The notes below the pieces were generated by a model. It saw nothing but the letters and a program-made list of their open reading frames with translations. It was not told where the DNA came from and did no database searches. Below, in pieces: positions 1-8,400 of a stretch of DNA of 29,393 bases. The position numbers and the translations under genes were made by a program. The DNA is taken from assembly GCA_900766815.1 (NCBI GenBank), contig CAAFWV010000051.1, positions 1-29,393 on the forward strand, in the 5' to 3' direction. Each line of letters begins with the position of its first letter. The stretch's first letter is position 1. This DNA is from Lachnospiraceae bacterium (GTDB lineage Bacteria; Bacillota; Clostridia; Lachnospirales; Lachnospiraceae).

Positions 1-1
1 C

Positions 2-787
2 ACTACTGACAGACTTGATTATTATATAGAGACACTCTATGAGCTTCGTAAATCCAAGGGCATGACCATGGAGAAGGCAAGGGAGACGCTTCTTAGTGAT
101 ACCCTGACCTTCGGAGTTATGATGGTCAAGTGCAACGATGCGGACGGTATGGTTGCCGGTGCCTGCCATGCTACGGCAGATACCCTTCGTCCTGCCCTTC
201 AAATATTAAAAACCGCCCCCGGTACTAAGCTTGTCAGCGGCTTCTTCATTATGGATGTTCCGGATTGCGAATATGGTTATAACGGAACCTTCCTCTTCGC
301 AGACTGCGGACTTAATCAGGATCCCAATCCTGAAGAGCTTGCAGCAATCGCTGATACCTCTGCCAAATCCTTCAAGAACCTGGTTGGTGCTAAGGCAATC
401 ATTGCAATGCTCAGTCATTCCACCAAGGGAAGCGCCAAGCATCCTCTTGTTGACAAGATGGTTGAGGCAACAAGAATTGCCAAGGAAGAGTATCCCAATC
501 TTGTTATTGACGGAGAGCTTCAGACAGATGCAGCCTTGGTTCCGTCAGTTGCCAAGAGCAAGGCTCCCAATTCAGATGTTGCAGGTAAGGCCAATGTTCT
601 TATCTTCCCTAACCTCGATGCGGGTAATATAGGATACAAGCTGGTACAGAGACTGGGCAAGGCAGAAGCCTACGGCCCCATGCTTCAGGGATTGGCTAAG
701 CCTGTTAATGACCTGTCAAGAGGCTGTAGCTGGGAAGATGTTGTCGGTGTTGTAGCGCTTACGGCAGTTCAGGCACAGCTTGTATAA
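2..787 (+). CDS. pta: Phosphate acetyltransferase, C-terminal part (5' end outside window)
   Basis: Converts acetyl-CoA and phosphate to acetyl phosphate, the first step of ATP-yielding acetate formation in fermentative anaerobes; cytosolic. The reading frame is open from base 2 and reads TTDRLDYYIETLYELRKSKG before the first ATG at base 62, so that ATG is internal and the gene starts upstream of the window. About 261 residues are visible of the roughly 330 usual for the short, single-domain Pta. The C-terminal catalytic domain is recognisable: the stretch HSTKGSAKHPLVDKM, the block IDGELQTDAALVP, the block NVLIFPNLDAGNIGYKLVQR, and the end GPMLQGLAKPVNDLSRGCS. The acetate kinase gene (ackA), a common neighbour, does not follow. 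No clear terminator separates the stop from the rpmF promoter, so readthrough into rpmF is possible. Family assignment is secure; the exact start is not visible. Confidence 0.95.
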   Translation, partial: TTDRLDYYIETLYELRKSKGMTMEKARETLLSDTLTFGVMMVKCNDADGMVAGACHATADTLRPALQILKTAPGTKLVSGFFIMDVPDCEYGYNGTFLFADCGLNQDPNPEELAAIADTSAKSFKNLVGAKAIIAMLSHSTKGSAKHPLVDKMVEATRIAKEEYPNLVIDGELQTDAALVPSVAKSKAPNSDVAGKANVLIFPNLDAGNIGYKLVQRLGKAEAYGPMLQGLAKPVNDLSRGCSWEDVVGVVALTAVQAQLV

Positions 788-794
788 AAAACTG

Positions 795-823
795 TTGACA
801 AACCTATGTCGACATAATATAAT
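795..823 (+). promoter_or_regulatory. Consensus sigma-A promoter of rpmF
   Basis: TTGACA at 795-800, a 17-base spacer, and TATAAT at 818-823: both hexamers match the vegetative consensus perfectly. Transcription would start near base 830, giving a leader of about 80 bases before rpmF. It begins 8 bases after the pta stop. Confidence 0.85.
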
Positions 824-829
824 ACAAAA

Positions 830-912
830 GCGCGTTAAATTGGGACTGACTTATATGTGAGAGTCCAAACGAGCAAAATAATGGATTTCACACTATAAGG
901 AGGTGTAACGAT
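830..912 (+). other. Candidate structured 5' leader of rpmF mRNA
   Basis: Two alternative pairings are visible. GGACT (843-847) can pair with AGTCC (862-866). Alternatively TTATATGTGA (851-860) can pair with TCACACTATAA (888-898) with one bulged C at 893; this second helix ends directly at the Shine-Dalgarno sequence GGAGG (899-903). Because the two helices share or enclose the same bases they look mutually exclusive, which is the form of a translation switch. Seen as sequence complementarity only; no known RNA family was recognised. Confidence 0.4.
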
Positions 913-1092
913 ATGTCAATTTGTCCTAAGAATAAATCCTCTAAGGGTAGAAGAGATAAGAGAAGAGCTAACTGGAAGATGTCAGCACCTACACTTGTTA
1001 AGTGCAGTAAGTGTGGCGCTCTTATGATGCCTCACAGAGTATGCAAGGCTTGCGGTTCTTATAACAAAAAAGAGATCGTAGCTGTAGATTAA
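913..1092 (+). CDS. rpmF: 50S ribosomal protein L32
   Basis: Zinc-ribbon protein of the large ribosomal subunit. The 59-residue product begins MSICPKNKSSKGRRDKRRAN, the conserved basic L32 N-terminus, followed by W-K and a four-cysteine zinc ribbon made of CSKCG and CKACG, so this is the zinc-binding paralogue type rather than a C-minus form. The start is fixed by GGAGGTG at 899-905, 7 bases before ATG. The gene has its own consensus promoter and ends in a strong hairpin terminator, so it is a monocistronic unit. In many Firmicutes it is preceded by a DUF177 (YceD) gene and followed by plsX; here pta precedes it and proA follows. Confidence 0.96.
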   Translation: MSICPKNKSSKGRRDKRRANWKMSAPTLVKCSKCGALMMPHRVCKACGSYNKKEIVAVD

Positions 1093-1106
1093 TTTATGAA
1101 TTTGAG

Positions 1107-1139
1107 GAGCTTTCCCAATGGGAAAGCTCTTTTTATTTT
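1107..1139 (+). terminator. Rho-independent terminator after rpmF
   Basis: A perfect 10-bp stem, GAGCTTTCCC (1107-1116) with GGGAAAGCTC (1120-1129), closes a 3-base loop and is followed by a T-rich run from 1130 to 1139. Confidence 0.9.
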
Positions 1140-1149
1140 GTTCACATGA

Positions 1150-1158
1150 TGTTATACT
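1150..1158 (+). promoter_or_regulatory. Extended -10 promoter candidate for proA
   Basis: TG-T-TATACT at 1150-1158 is an extended -10 element 30 bases upstream of the proA ATG and directly after the rpmF terminator. No good -35 hexamer is present at the right distance, as is common for extended -10 promoters. Confidence 0.45.
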
Positions 1159-1188
1159 TTGAGAAATGGTTTTCAAAGGAGTCAGACT

Positions 1189-2466
1189 ATGAGTATCAGG
1201 GATGACGTGATCAATATGAAAAGGGTTGCTCCTGCAATGGCAGGAAGCAGCATTGAGATTAGAAATAAGGCTCTTCTCTTAATTAAGGACAGCCTAAAGA
1301 ATAATGCGGATAAGATATTTAAGGAGAATAAGCTTGATTTGGAAAGTGCTGCTGCTTCAGGTGTTGATGATGCTGTGCTTAAGAGACTCAAATTCGATGA
1401 GGGAAAGCTTAAGAGCGCGCTTGACGGAATAGATATGCTTACTACACTTGACGATCCTATCGGCAGGGTGGAGCTTAAACGAGAGCTTGACGAGGACTTA
1501 ATTCTTACAAGAATTACCTGTCCCATAGGTGTTATCGGTATCATTTTTGAGGCAAGACCTGATGCACTTGTGCAGATATCAACCCTTTGTGTCAAAAGCG
1601 GCAACTGCGCAATTCTTAAGGGAGGCAGGGAAACTGCCAATACTAACCGTATATTATTTGATATTATTCATGATGCTGTTGTCTCTGCAGGTCTTCCGGA
1701 TAACAGTCTTAAGCTTGCAACAACGCACAGTGAGATAGATGAGCTGCTTGGCTGTGAGGGCTATGTAGATCTTATTATTCCCAGGGGAAGCAATGCCTTT
1801 GTAAGATATATTATGACTCATACACGCATACCGGTAATGGGACATGCGGATGGAATCTGTCATATCTATGTGGATGAGCATGCCGATATTGATATGGCAC
1901 TTAAGATTATTAAGGATGCCAAGCTTCAGTATACTGCTGCCTGCAATTCCGTGGAGACTATTCTGGTGCATAAGAATATCGCAGATACCTTTATTACGAG
2001 ACTTAAGGAATATATGTCTGAGAATAAGGTATGTCTCCATGCGGATGATGAACTGGCAGACAGATACGGATTAAGCGGACTGTCAGAAAGCGGATATATT
2101 GAATACTTAAGTCCGGATGCCTCCGTAAAAGTGGTAAATAGTATAGATGAGGCTGTAAGCCATATTAATTCCTATGGTTCACATCATACCGATTCAATTA
2201 TTACTGACTGTGATAAGAATGCTGAGTATTTCATGAATATGGTGGATTCTGCCGGTGTATACAGGAACTGTTCCACCAGATTCGCCGATGGCTTCAGATA
2301 CGGCTTCGGAGCAGAGGTAGGAATATCTACAAGCAAGCTTCATGCAAGAGGTCCCGTAGGACTTGAAGGTCTTGTTACTTATAAGTATACTCTTTCGGGT
2401 AATGGTAATATTGTAGCTGATTATGCTGAAGGAAGAAGACAGTTTAAGTATAAGGAACTCATATAG
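1189..2466 (+). CDS. proA: Gamma-glutamyl phosphate reductase (proline biosynthesis)
   Basis: Reduces gamma-glutamyl phosphate to glutamate semialdehyde with NADPH, the second step of proline synthesis; cytosolic aldehyde-dehydrogenase-like fold. The 425-residue length fits the family. Recognisable blocks are RITCPIGVIGIIFEARPDA, VIPVMGHADGICHIYVDEHAD-like sequence around residues 214-235, and the catalytic cysteine Cys252 in TAACNSVETILVH; the C-terminal part contains STRFADGFRYGFGAEVGIST. ATG 1189 is preferred over TTG 1159 because AAGGAG lies at 1176-1181 with normal spacing and the residues before it are not family-like. proB (glutamate 5-kinase), the usual partner, is not in the window. 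It sits between a terminator and the permease gene 40 bases downstream, an unusual insertion between rpmF and plsX. Confidence 0.95.
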   Translation: MSIRDDVINMKRVAPAMAGSSIEIRNKALLLIKDSLKNNADKIFKENKLDLESAAASGVDDAVLKRLKFDEGKLKSALDGIDMLTTLDDPIGRVELKRELDEDLILTRITCPIGVIGIIFEARPDALVQISTLCVKSGNCAILKGGRETANTNRILFDIIHDAVVSAGLPDNSLKLATTHSEIDELLGCEGYVDLIIPRGSNAFVRYIMTHTRIPVMGHADGICHIYVDEHADIDMALKIIKDAKLQYTAACNSVETILVHKNIADTFITRLKEYMSENKVCLHADDELADRYGLSGLSESGYIEYLSPDASVKVVNSIDEAVSHINSYGSHHTDSIITDCDKNAEYFMNMVDSAGVYRNCSTRFADGFRYGFGAEVGISTSKLHARGPVGLEGLVTYKYTLSGNGNIVADYAEGRRQFKYKELI

Positions 2467-2506
2467 AGCACTATCCTATACTTTGTCTTTGATTAATGAG
2501 GATATT

Positions 2507-3361
2507 ATGATAGATGCAATTCTTGATGCGGTAATAGACAGTCTTAAGCTTCTGCCGTTTCTGTTTATAACGTATCTCTTAATGGAATATATGGAGGAAA
2601 AGCTTGGAGACAAGTCCAAGGCGGCATTAAAAAAGGCAGGTAATGTCGGACCGCTGTGGGGCTCAGTTTTGGGCATTTTTCCCCAATGCGGCTTCTCGGT
2701 AACGGCATCAAGTATGTATGCAGGAAGGGTAATTACCATGGGAACACTGATTGCTGTGTTCCTGTCTACCTCGGATGAGATGCTGCCGATTCTTATATCT
2801 GAGGCTGTGAGTCCGGTTATTATTGGCAAGATTCTGGCAATTAAGGTATTTATTGCGATGCTTGCCGGCTTTGCGGTTGATATAGTGCTCAGAGTGGTGC
2901 TTCATAAGAAAGAAGAGGAAGTGGATATTCACCATTTCTGTGAGCATGAGCACTGCAGCTGCGGACAGGGAATACTTAAGCCCGCAATTAGGCATACATT
3001 GTCAATCTTTGCATTTATTCTTATAGTGACGGCGGTACTTAATATTGTAATTGAATTTGTCGGCTTTGATGTGCTTGGCAATACGGTATTCTCCGTTCCG
3101 GTTGTCGGTGAGCTCATAGCAGGACTTGTAGGACTCATTCCCAACTGTGGAGCTTCTGTTGTAATTACTACGCTGTATCTTAACGGTGTACTTGGATTTG
3201 GCACAACGATGTGCGGACTTCTGGTTAATTCGGGAGTCGGTATTCTTGTACTCTTCAGAGTGAATGAGGACAGGAAAAACAATATTACAATCCTTGGGAT
3301 TATTTACCTGGTAGGTGTTATTGCAGGGCTTATTCTTGATTTGTTTGGTGTCGCAGTTTGA
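2507..3361 (+). CDS. Putative heavy-metal/manganese efflux permease (ArsP_2/DUF2899-like)
   Basis: A 284-residue integral membrane protein with about eight to ten hydrophobic segments. Its two halves carry related signatures, IFPQCGFS (58-64) and IPNCGAS (211-217), pointing to an internal duplication with a cysteine in each half. A hydrophilic central loop (about 133-153) is rich in metal ligands: His134, His142, His143, Cys145, His147, His149, Cys150, Cys152. This architecture matches the family annotated as putative manganese transporter or arsenic efflux protein; the transported ion is not proven. ATG 2507 is chosen because GAGG lies at 2498-2501; a frame extension back to 2423 would overlap proA and lacks family character. 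It follows proA by 40 bases and may be cotranscribed. No metal riboswitch fits in that gap. Confidence 0.75.
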   Translation: MIDAILDAVIDSLKLLPFLFITYLLMEYMEEKLGDKSKAALKKAGNVGPLWGSVLGIFPQCGFSVTASSMYAGRVITMGTLIAVFLSTSDEMLPILISEAVSPVIIGKILAIKVFIAMLAGFAVDIVLRVVLHKKEEEVDIHHFCEHEHCSCGQGILKPAIRHTLSIFAFILIVTAVLNIVIEFVGFDVLGNTVFSVPVVGELIAGLVGLIPNCGASVVITTLYLNGVLGFGTTMCGLLVNSGVGILVLFRVNEDRKNNITILGIIYLVGVIAGLILDLFGVAV

Positions 3362-3362
3362 C

Positions 3363-3391
3363 TTGATTTATGACTTTATCTCTAGTATAGT
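3363..3391 (+). promoter_or_regulatory. Sigma-A promoter candidate for plsX operon
   Basis: TTGATT at 3363-3368, 17-base spacer, TATAGT at 3386-3391, one mismatch from the -10 consensus and two from the -35. It lies immediately after the permease stop and about 32 bases before the plsX start after allowing for the transcript start, and would drive plsX-acpP. Confidence 0.6.
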
Positions 3392-3429
3392 ATTACTTGA
3401 AAATCAAGCTTAAGACAGAGGATAATTTG

Positions 3430-4443
3430 ATGGATACATTTACCAGGGTTGCACTTGATGCAATGGGTGGTGACAATGCACCGGAATGTAATGTTCTGGG
3501 CGCTGTCGATGCAGTAAGAGACAATGACAGACTGAAGGTATTCCTTGTCGGACAGAAGGATAAGATTGATGCCGTTCTGGAAGGTAAGGAGTATGATAAG
3601 GATAGAATAGAGGTTGTGGATGCCCCCGAGGTTATCGAGAATGCTGAGCCTCCCGTACTTGCTATCCGTAAGAAGAAGGAATCTTCCATAGTTAAGGCCA
3701 TGAATCTGGTTAAGAGCGGTGAGTGCGATGCTTATGTTTCCGCAGGCTCAACAGGAGCTACCCTTGTCGGAGGTCAGGTAATTATTGGAAGAATTAAGGG
3801 CGTTGAGAGAGCACCCCTTGCTCCGCTTATTCCTACCAAAGATGGTGTTGCATTACTTATTGACTGTGGTGCGAATGTTGATGCAAGACCTTCCATGCTG
3901 GTACAGTTTGCCAAGATGGGTACGGTATATATGAGAGATATCGTCGGTATTGAGAATCCGAGAGTAGGTATTCTTAATATCGGTGCTGAAGAGGATAAGG
4001 GTAATGCCCTTGTTAAGGATACCTTCCCACTTCTTAAGGCTTGCCCCGATATCAACTTTATCGGAAGCATTGAGGCCAGAGACATACCTGCCGGATATGC
4101 CGATATCGTGGTTTGTGATGCTTTTGTCGGCAATGTTGTTCTTAAATTATACGAAGGTGTCGGAGGTACTCTTATTTCCAAGGTTAAGGAAGGTATGATG
4201 ACCTCGCTTAGAAGCAAAATCGGCGCACTTCTTGTTAAGCCGGCTCTGAAGCAGACACTTAAGTCCTTCGATGCGAGTGAGTACGGCGGAGCACCAATGC
4301 TTGGACTTAACGGTCTTGTGGTTAAGACCCATGGTAGCAGCTCCCCCAAGGAGGTTCGCAATACACTGATTCAGTGTGTAGCCTTTAAGGAGCAGAATAT
4401 TTCAGAAAAGATAAAAAGCGTTATTGATGGCGCAAATGAATAA
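3430..4443 (+). CDS. plsX: Phosphate acyltransferase PlsX
   Basis: Makes acyl phosphate from acyl-ACP and phosphate, feeding PlsY in the first acylation of glycerol 3-phosphate; peripheral membrane enzyme of phospholipid synthesis. The 337-residue length is normal. The N-terminal signature VALDAMGGDNAP (residues 7-18) is diagnostic; further conserved blocks are DAYVSAGSTGA, LLIDCGANVDARP and VCDAFVGNVVLKLYEG, and the C-terminus has GGAPMLGLNGLVVKTHGSS. ATG 3430 is preferred over TTG 3397 because AGAGG precedes it and the residues from 3397 are not family-like. acpP follows by 15 bases, the standard pairing of acyltransferase with its acyl-carrier substrate. Confidence 0.97.
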   Translation: MDTFTRVALDAMGGDNAPECNVLGAVDAVRDNDRLKVFLVGQKDKIDAVLEGKEYDKDRIEVVDAPEVIENAEPPVLAIRKKKESSIVKAMNLVKSGECDAYVSAGSTGATLVGGQVIIGRIKGVERAPLAPLIPTKDGVALLIDCGANVDARPSMLVQFAKMGTVYMRDIVGIENPRVGILNIGAEEDKGNALVKDTFPLLKACPDINFIGSIEARDIPAGYADIVVCDAFVGNVVLKLYEGVGGTLISKVKEGMMTSLRSKIGALLVKPALKQTLKSFDASEYGGAPMLGLNGLVVKTHGSSSPKEVRNTLIQCVAFKEQNISEKIKSVIDGANE

Positions 4444-4458
4444 AAGTGAGGGTTTATT

Positions 4459-4689
4459 ATGGAATTTGAGAAGCTGAAGAAAGTAATCGCAGAGGTACTT
4501 AGTGTGGATCCTGACGAGATTAGTGAGGATAGCACATTTATGGATGATCTTGGAGCTGATTCACTTGATATCTTCCAGATTATCATGGGACTTGAGGAGG
4601 AATTCGGTATCGAGATTCCACCGGAGAAAGCAGAAAGCATTACCACAGTCGGTGAAGCTTTAGAACTTATCAAGAACGCAGTTGATTAA
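4459..4689 (+). CDS. acpP: Acyl carrier protein
   Basis: Small acidic four-helix protein that carries growing acyl chains in fatty acid synthesis. The product has 76 residues. The phosphopantetheine attachment site is Ser35 in LGADSLDIFQI; the second-helix sequence GLEEEFGIEIPPEKAE is typical. GTGAGGG lies just before the ATG. It lies 15 bases after plsX, whose substrate is acyl-ACP, and is followed by a strong hairpin before rnc, which would raise acpP message relative to downstream genes. Confidence 0.97.
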   Translation: MEFEKLKKVIAEVLSVDPDEISEDSTFMDDLGADSLDIFQIIMGLEEEFGIEIPPEKAESITTVGEALELIKNAVD

Positions 4690-4690
4690 T

Positions 4691-4720
4691 TCAAAAAGCC
4701 CTATATCAAGGGCTTTTTGA
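4691..4720 (+). terminator. Hairpin terminator/attenuator between acpP and rnc
   Basis: An 11-bp perfect stem, TCAAAAAGCCC (4691-4701) with GGGCTTTTTGA (4710-4720), and an 8-base loop. The A run and T run are within the stem, so it could act on either strand. rnc starts 15 bases later with no clear promoter, so partial termination with readthrough is likely. Confidence 0.7.
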
Positions 4721-4735
4721 AATGTATGGGGAAAT

Positions 4736-5428
4736 ATGTCATATATTAAAGACACATCCTCCTTGGAGGATAAAATTGGATATACATTCACAGATAAGAA
4801 TCTGATTGACCAGGCACTTACCCACAGCTCTTTCGCTAATGAGAGGAAGATTAATAATTATGGGAATTATGAGAGGCTGGAATTCTTAGGTGATGCCGTG
4901 CTTGAGCTTGTATCAAGTGAATATCTGTACAAGACACATCCTGAGCTCAGTGAGGGCAAGCTGACCAGACTACGCTCAAGTATGGTATGTGAGCCGGCTC
5001 TGGCTTATTGTGCGAGAGATATAGGCTTAGAGAAATATATTCGTCTGGGACGTGGTGAAGAAGCAACCGGAGGCAGAGACAGGGACTCAATAACCTCGGA
5101 TGTATTCGAAGCCGTAATCGGAGCGATTTTTCTGGATTCGGGTATCGAGGAGGCCAAACGATTCATTGAAAGCTTTGTGATGAATGACCTGGAGGACAAG
5201 ATTCTGTTCTCTGACTGCAAGACTGCTCTTCAGGAGCTGGTGCAGGCAGGAAAGCATTCGGACTTTGAATATGTGCTTGTGGACGAATCGGGTCCGGATC
5301 ATAATAAGACCTTCTCCGTTGAGGTTGTGCTTGACGGCAAGGTTGTAGGCAAAGGTGAGGGGAAGACCAAAAAGGCGGCTGAGCAGAAGGCTGCCATGGA
5401 GGCGATTAAGAAAATAAGGAAGAATTAA
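4736..5428 (+). CDS. rnc: Ribonuclease III
   Basis: Double-strand-specific endoribonuclease for rRNA precursor and mRNA processing. The 230-residue length is normal. The catalytic signature NYERLEFLGDAVL lies at residues 44-56, with metal ligands Glu49 and Asp53; the second acidic block is SDVFEAVIGAIFLDSG. The double-stranded RNA-binding domain covers about residues 155-228 and ends with the GEGKTKKAAEQKAAMEAI helix. A modest GGGGA lies close before the ATG. The stop overlaps the smc start by one base (TAATG), indicating translational coupling, the usual rnc-smc arrangement. Confidence 0.96.
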   Translation: MSYIKDTSSLEDKIGYTFTDKNLIDQALTHSSFANERKINNYGNYERLEFLGDAVLELVSSEYLYKTHPELSEGKLTRLRSSMVCEPALAYCARDIGLEKYIRLGRGEEATGGRDRDSITSDVFEAVIGAIFLDSGIEEAKRFIESFVMNDLEDKILFSDCKTALQELVQAGKHSDFEYVLVDESGPDHNKTFSVEVVLDGKVVGKGEGKTKKAAEQKAAMEAIKKIRKN

Positions 5429-8400
5429 TGTATTTAAAGAGTATTGAGGTGCAGGGCTTTAAGTCCTTCGCCAATAAGATAAATTTTCAGTTTCATAACG
5501 GAATAACGGGAATTGTCGGACCTAACGGCTCGGGCAAGAGTAATGTTGCCGATGCTGTAAGATGGGTTCTCGGTGAGCAGAGAATCAAGCAGCTGAGAGG
5601 CTCGAGCATGCAGGATGTAATCTTCGCGGGAACCGAGCTTAGGAAGCCGCTTAGCTATGCTTATGTCGCAATTACTCTGGATAATTCCGACAGACAGCTG
5701 GCACTTGATTTTGATGAGGTTACTGTTGCAAGAAGACTGTACCGTTCCGGTGAAAGTGAGTATCTCCTAAACGGAGCACCCTGCAGACTTAAGAGTATCA
5801 ACGAGCTGTTCTATGATACCGGTATAGGTAAGGAAGGCTATTCCATCATAGGTCAGGGTCAGATTGATGCCATACTAAGCGGTAAGCCTGAGGAGAGAAG
5901 GGAACTCTTTGATGAGGCTGCAGGTATTGTTAAGTTCAAGAGAAGAAAGCTTGCTTCAGAGAAGAAGCTTGAGGAAGAACGTAACAACCTTGTCAGAGTG
6001 TCCGATATCTTGGGAGAGCTTGAGAAGCAGGTGGGACCTCTTGAGAGACAGTCTGAGAAGGCTAAGATTTATCTTAAGAAGAAGGAAGAGCTTAAGATTC
6101 TTGATGTCAACAGCTTCCTGCTTGAGAATGCCGCTGTCAAGGAAGAGCTTGGCAATACCGAGACTAATCTTAAGAATACAACCTCAGAGCTTGAAACTGT
6201 TAATGACAGATTCGAGAATATCAAGATCGAGTATGAAGAGACCAACAGCCGTATTGAGGAACTGGAGAGGACCATTGAAGAGGAGAGGAATGCCCTTTCC
6301 GAAGCCAATGTAATAAGAGAGAGACTGAACAGGCAGATAGACGTCTTAAATGAGCAGATCAAGGCCTGCAAGGGTAATGAGGAACATCTGGATAATCGTA
6401 AGAGCTCTGTATCCGGCGAGCTTGACGAGAAGCTAAAGGAAGAGGAAAGTGCTGCCGGCAAGAAGCAGTCTATAGATGAGGAAATAGCTCTGGTTAAGGA
6501 GAAGAAGGCTTCAGTAGAAGATGACCTCAAGGGTATTCAGGGCACAATCGAGACCATTAATGATGAGATTGAACGCTTAAGCAAGGGTATCATCGATGCA
6601 CTTCAGGAGAGAGCCAATATTAAGAGTAAGGGCGAGAGATTGAAGACTCTGAAGGAGCAGACCGATATACGTAAGGCTGAGCTTACCGGCAAGATTGTAT
6701 CTGCCAAGACAGATGAAGCCAGGAATAATGATGAGATAAGCAGGCTTGAAGAACAGTTTGAGGGTATTACAGCCAAGATTGATGAGATGAATAAGCTGAA
6801 AGCTCAGAATGAAACAGCTGTTGCCGATATGAAGGCTAAGCTCGTGGAGCTTGACAACAGGCTTAGAGACCTGCAGGTAGAATATCATAAGGACAAGTCT
6901 ACCTATGAGGCATTGTCCAATATTACCGAGAGATATGAGGGTTATGGCGGCTCTGTTAAGAAAGTCATGGAGCAGAAGGACACTAATCCCGGTATCATCG
7001 GTGTTGTTGCAGATATCATTTCCGCTGAGAAGAAGTATGAAATAGCCATTGAGACTGCCCTTGGCGGTAATATTCAGAATATTGTTACCGATGATGAGAA
7101 TACAGCCAAGAAGATGATTGGCTTCCTTAAGAGGGAGAAGGCAGGACGAGCCACCTTCCTGCCGCTTACAAGTATTGAGAATACTCAGGAATTCAAGACT
7201 CCTGAGGTGCTTGACGAAGCAGGCGTTCTTGGTCTTGCTTCCAAGCTTGTATCAACCAGGAAGGAATATGCTAATGTTGCCAAGGCGATGCTTGGCAGGA
7301 TTGTTGTCGTAGATAATGTCGACAATGCAGTAAAGATTGCCAAGAAGTATAATTACGGCATACGTATGGTTACGCTTGAGGGAGAGCTCCTGGTTCCCGG
7401 AGGTGCCATCTCCGGCGGTGCATTCAAGAATAATTCCAATCTGTTATCCAGAAGAAGAGAAATGGATGAGATTGAGAAGAGAATGCAGGAAGCGCTCAAG
7501 TCAATAGATGAGATTAATAGGAATATAGATGAGATTAAGAGTGAGAGGAATAAGCTCAGAGTTCAGATTGAGCAGGACAACCTCAAGCTCCAGTCTATGT
7601 TCATTGAACAGAATACAGCAAGAATCAATCTGTCTTCAGCAAAGAGTAAGCAGGAGGAGAGCATTGCGGATATTGACAGCCTTAAGGAAGAGTCTGTAAG
7701 GATTGAGAAGCAGATAGCAGATATTGCTTCAGAGGAGGCTGCTATTGAGGAGGCTCTGAATGAGTCTCTGGCCAGAGAGCAGGACAATGAAGATAAGATT
7801 AAGCTTCTGCAGGGCGAACTTGAAGTCCATCATAAGAGTGAGAATGATATCTTAGCACTTCTTCGTGAGCATGAGGTTGAGGTTGAGAAGATTATCCAGA
7901 GAGGCAGCTTCGAAGAGCAGAACCTTAACCGAATCAGGGCTGAAAGAGAGAGGTTCGAGGCTGAGCTTAAGGAAATAACGGACGAGATTGGCAACAGTGC
8001 GAATCTTGTTAAAGAGCGTGAACAGCAGATTGAAGAGATTAAGGCTACCATAGAGGCTTCTTATACCTCACAGAACGAGACGGGCGAGAGTCTTAATGCT
8101 CACATTAAGCTTAAGGATGAACTCAATGAGAAGCAGAAGAATTTCTTCAATATAAGAGAGGAGCTGTCAGAGACAAGAGCCAATCTTGATAAGGAGAAGT
8201 TCAGGCTTGAGACCAACTTGGGTAAGCTTAAGGACTCTATTCAGAATCAGATTGATTATATGTGGAATGAATACGAGATTACCCTTCGTGATGCTGAGAG
8301 CTTAGCTAATCCCGAGATGACTGACCTTTCATCTATGAGGAAGGAAGCAGGCAACTTAAGGGATGAGATCAAGAAGCTTGGAGATGTTAATGTCAATGCC

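Noticed and set aside
1159..1188. TTG start extending ProA by ten residues
   Set aside because: The TTG overlaps the promoter -10 region, while ATG 1189 has a proper ribosome binding site. The similar TTG extensions of plsX (3397) and ylxM (11247) were rejected on the same grounds.
2467..2506. Manganese (yybP-ykoY type) riboswitch for the permease
   Set aside because: Only 40 bases separate proA from the permease, and no such structure is visible there.
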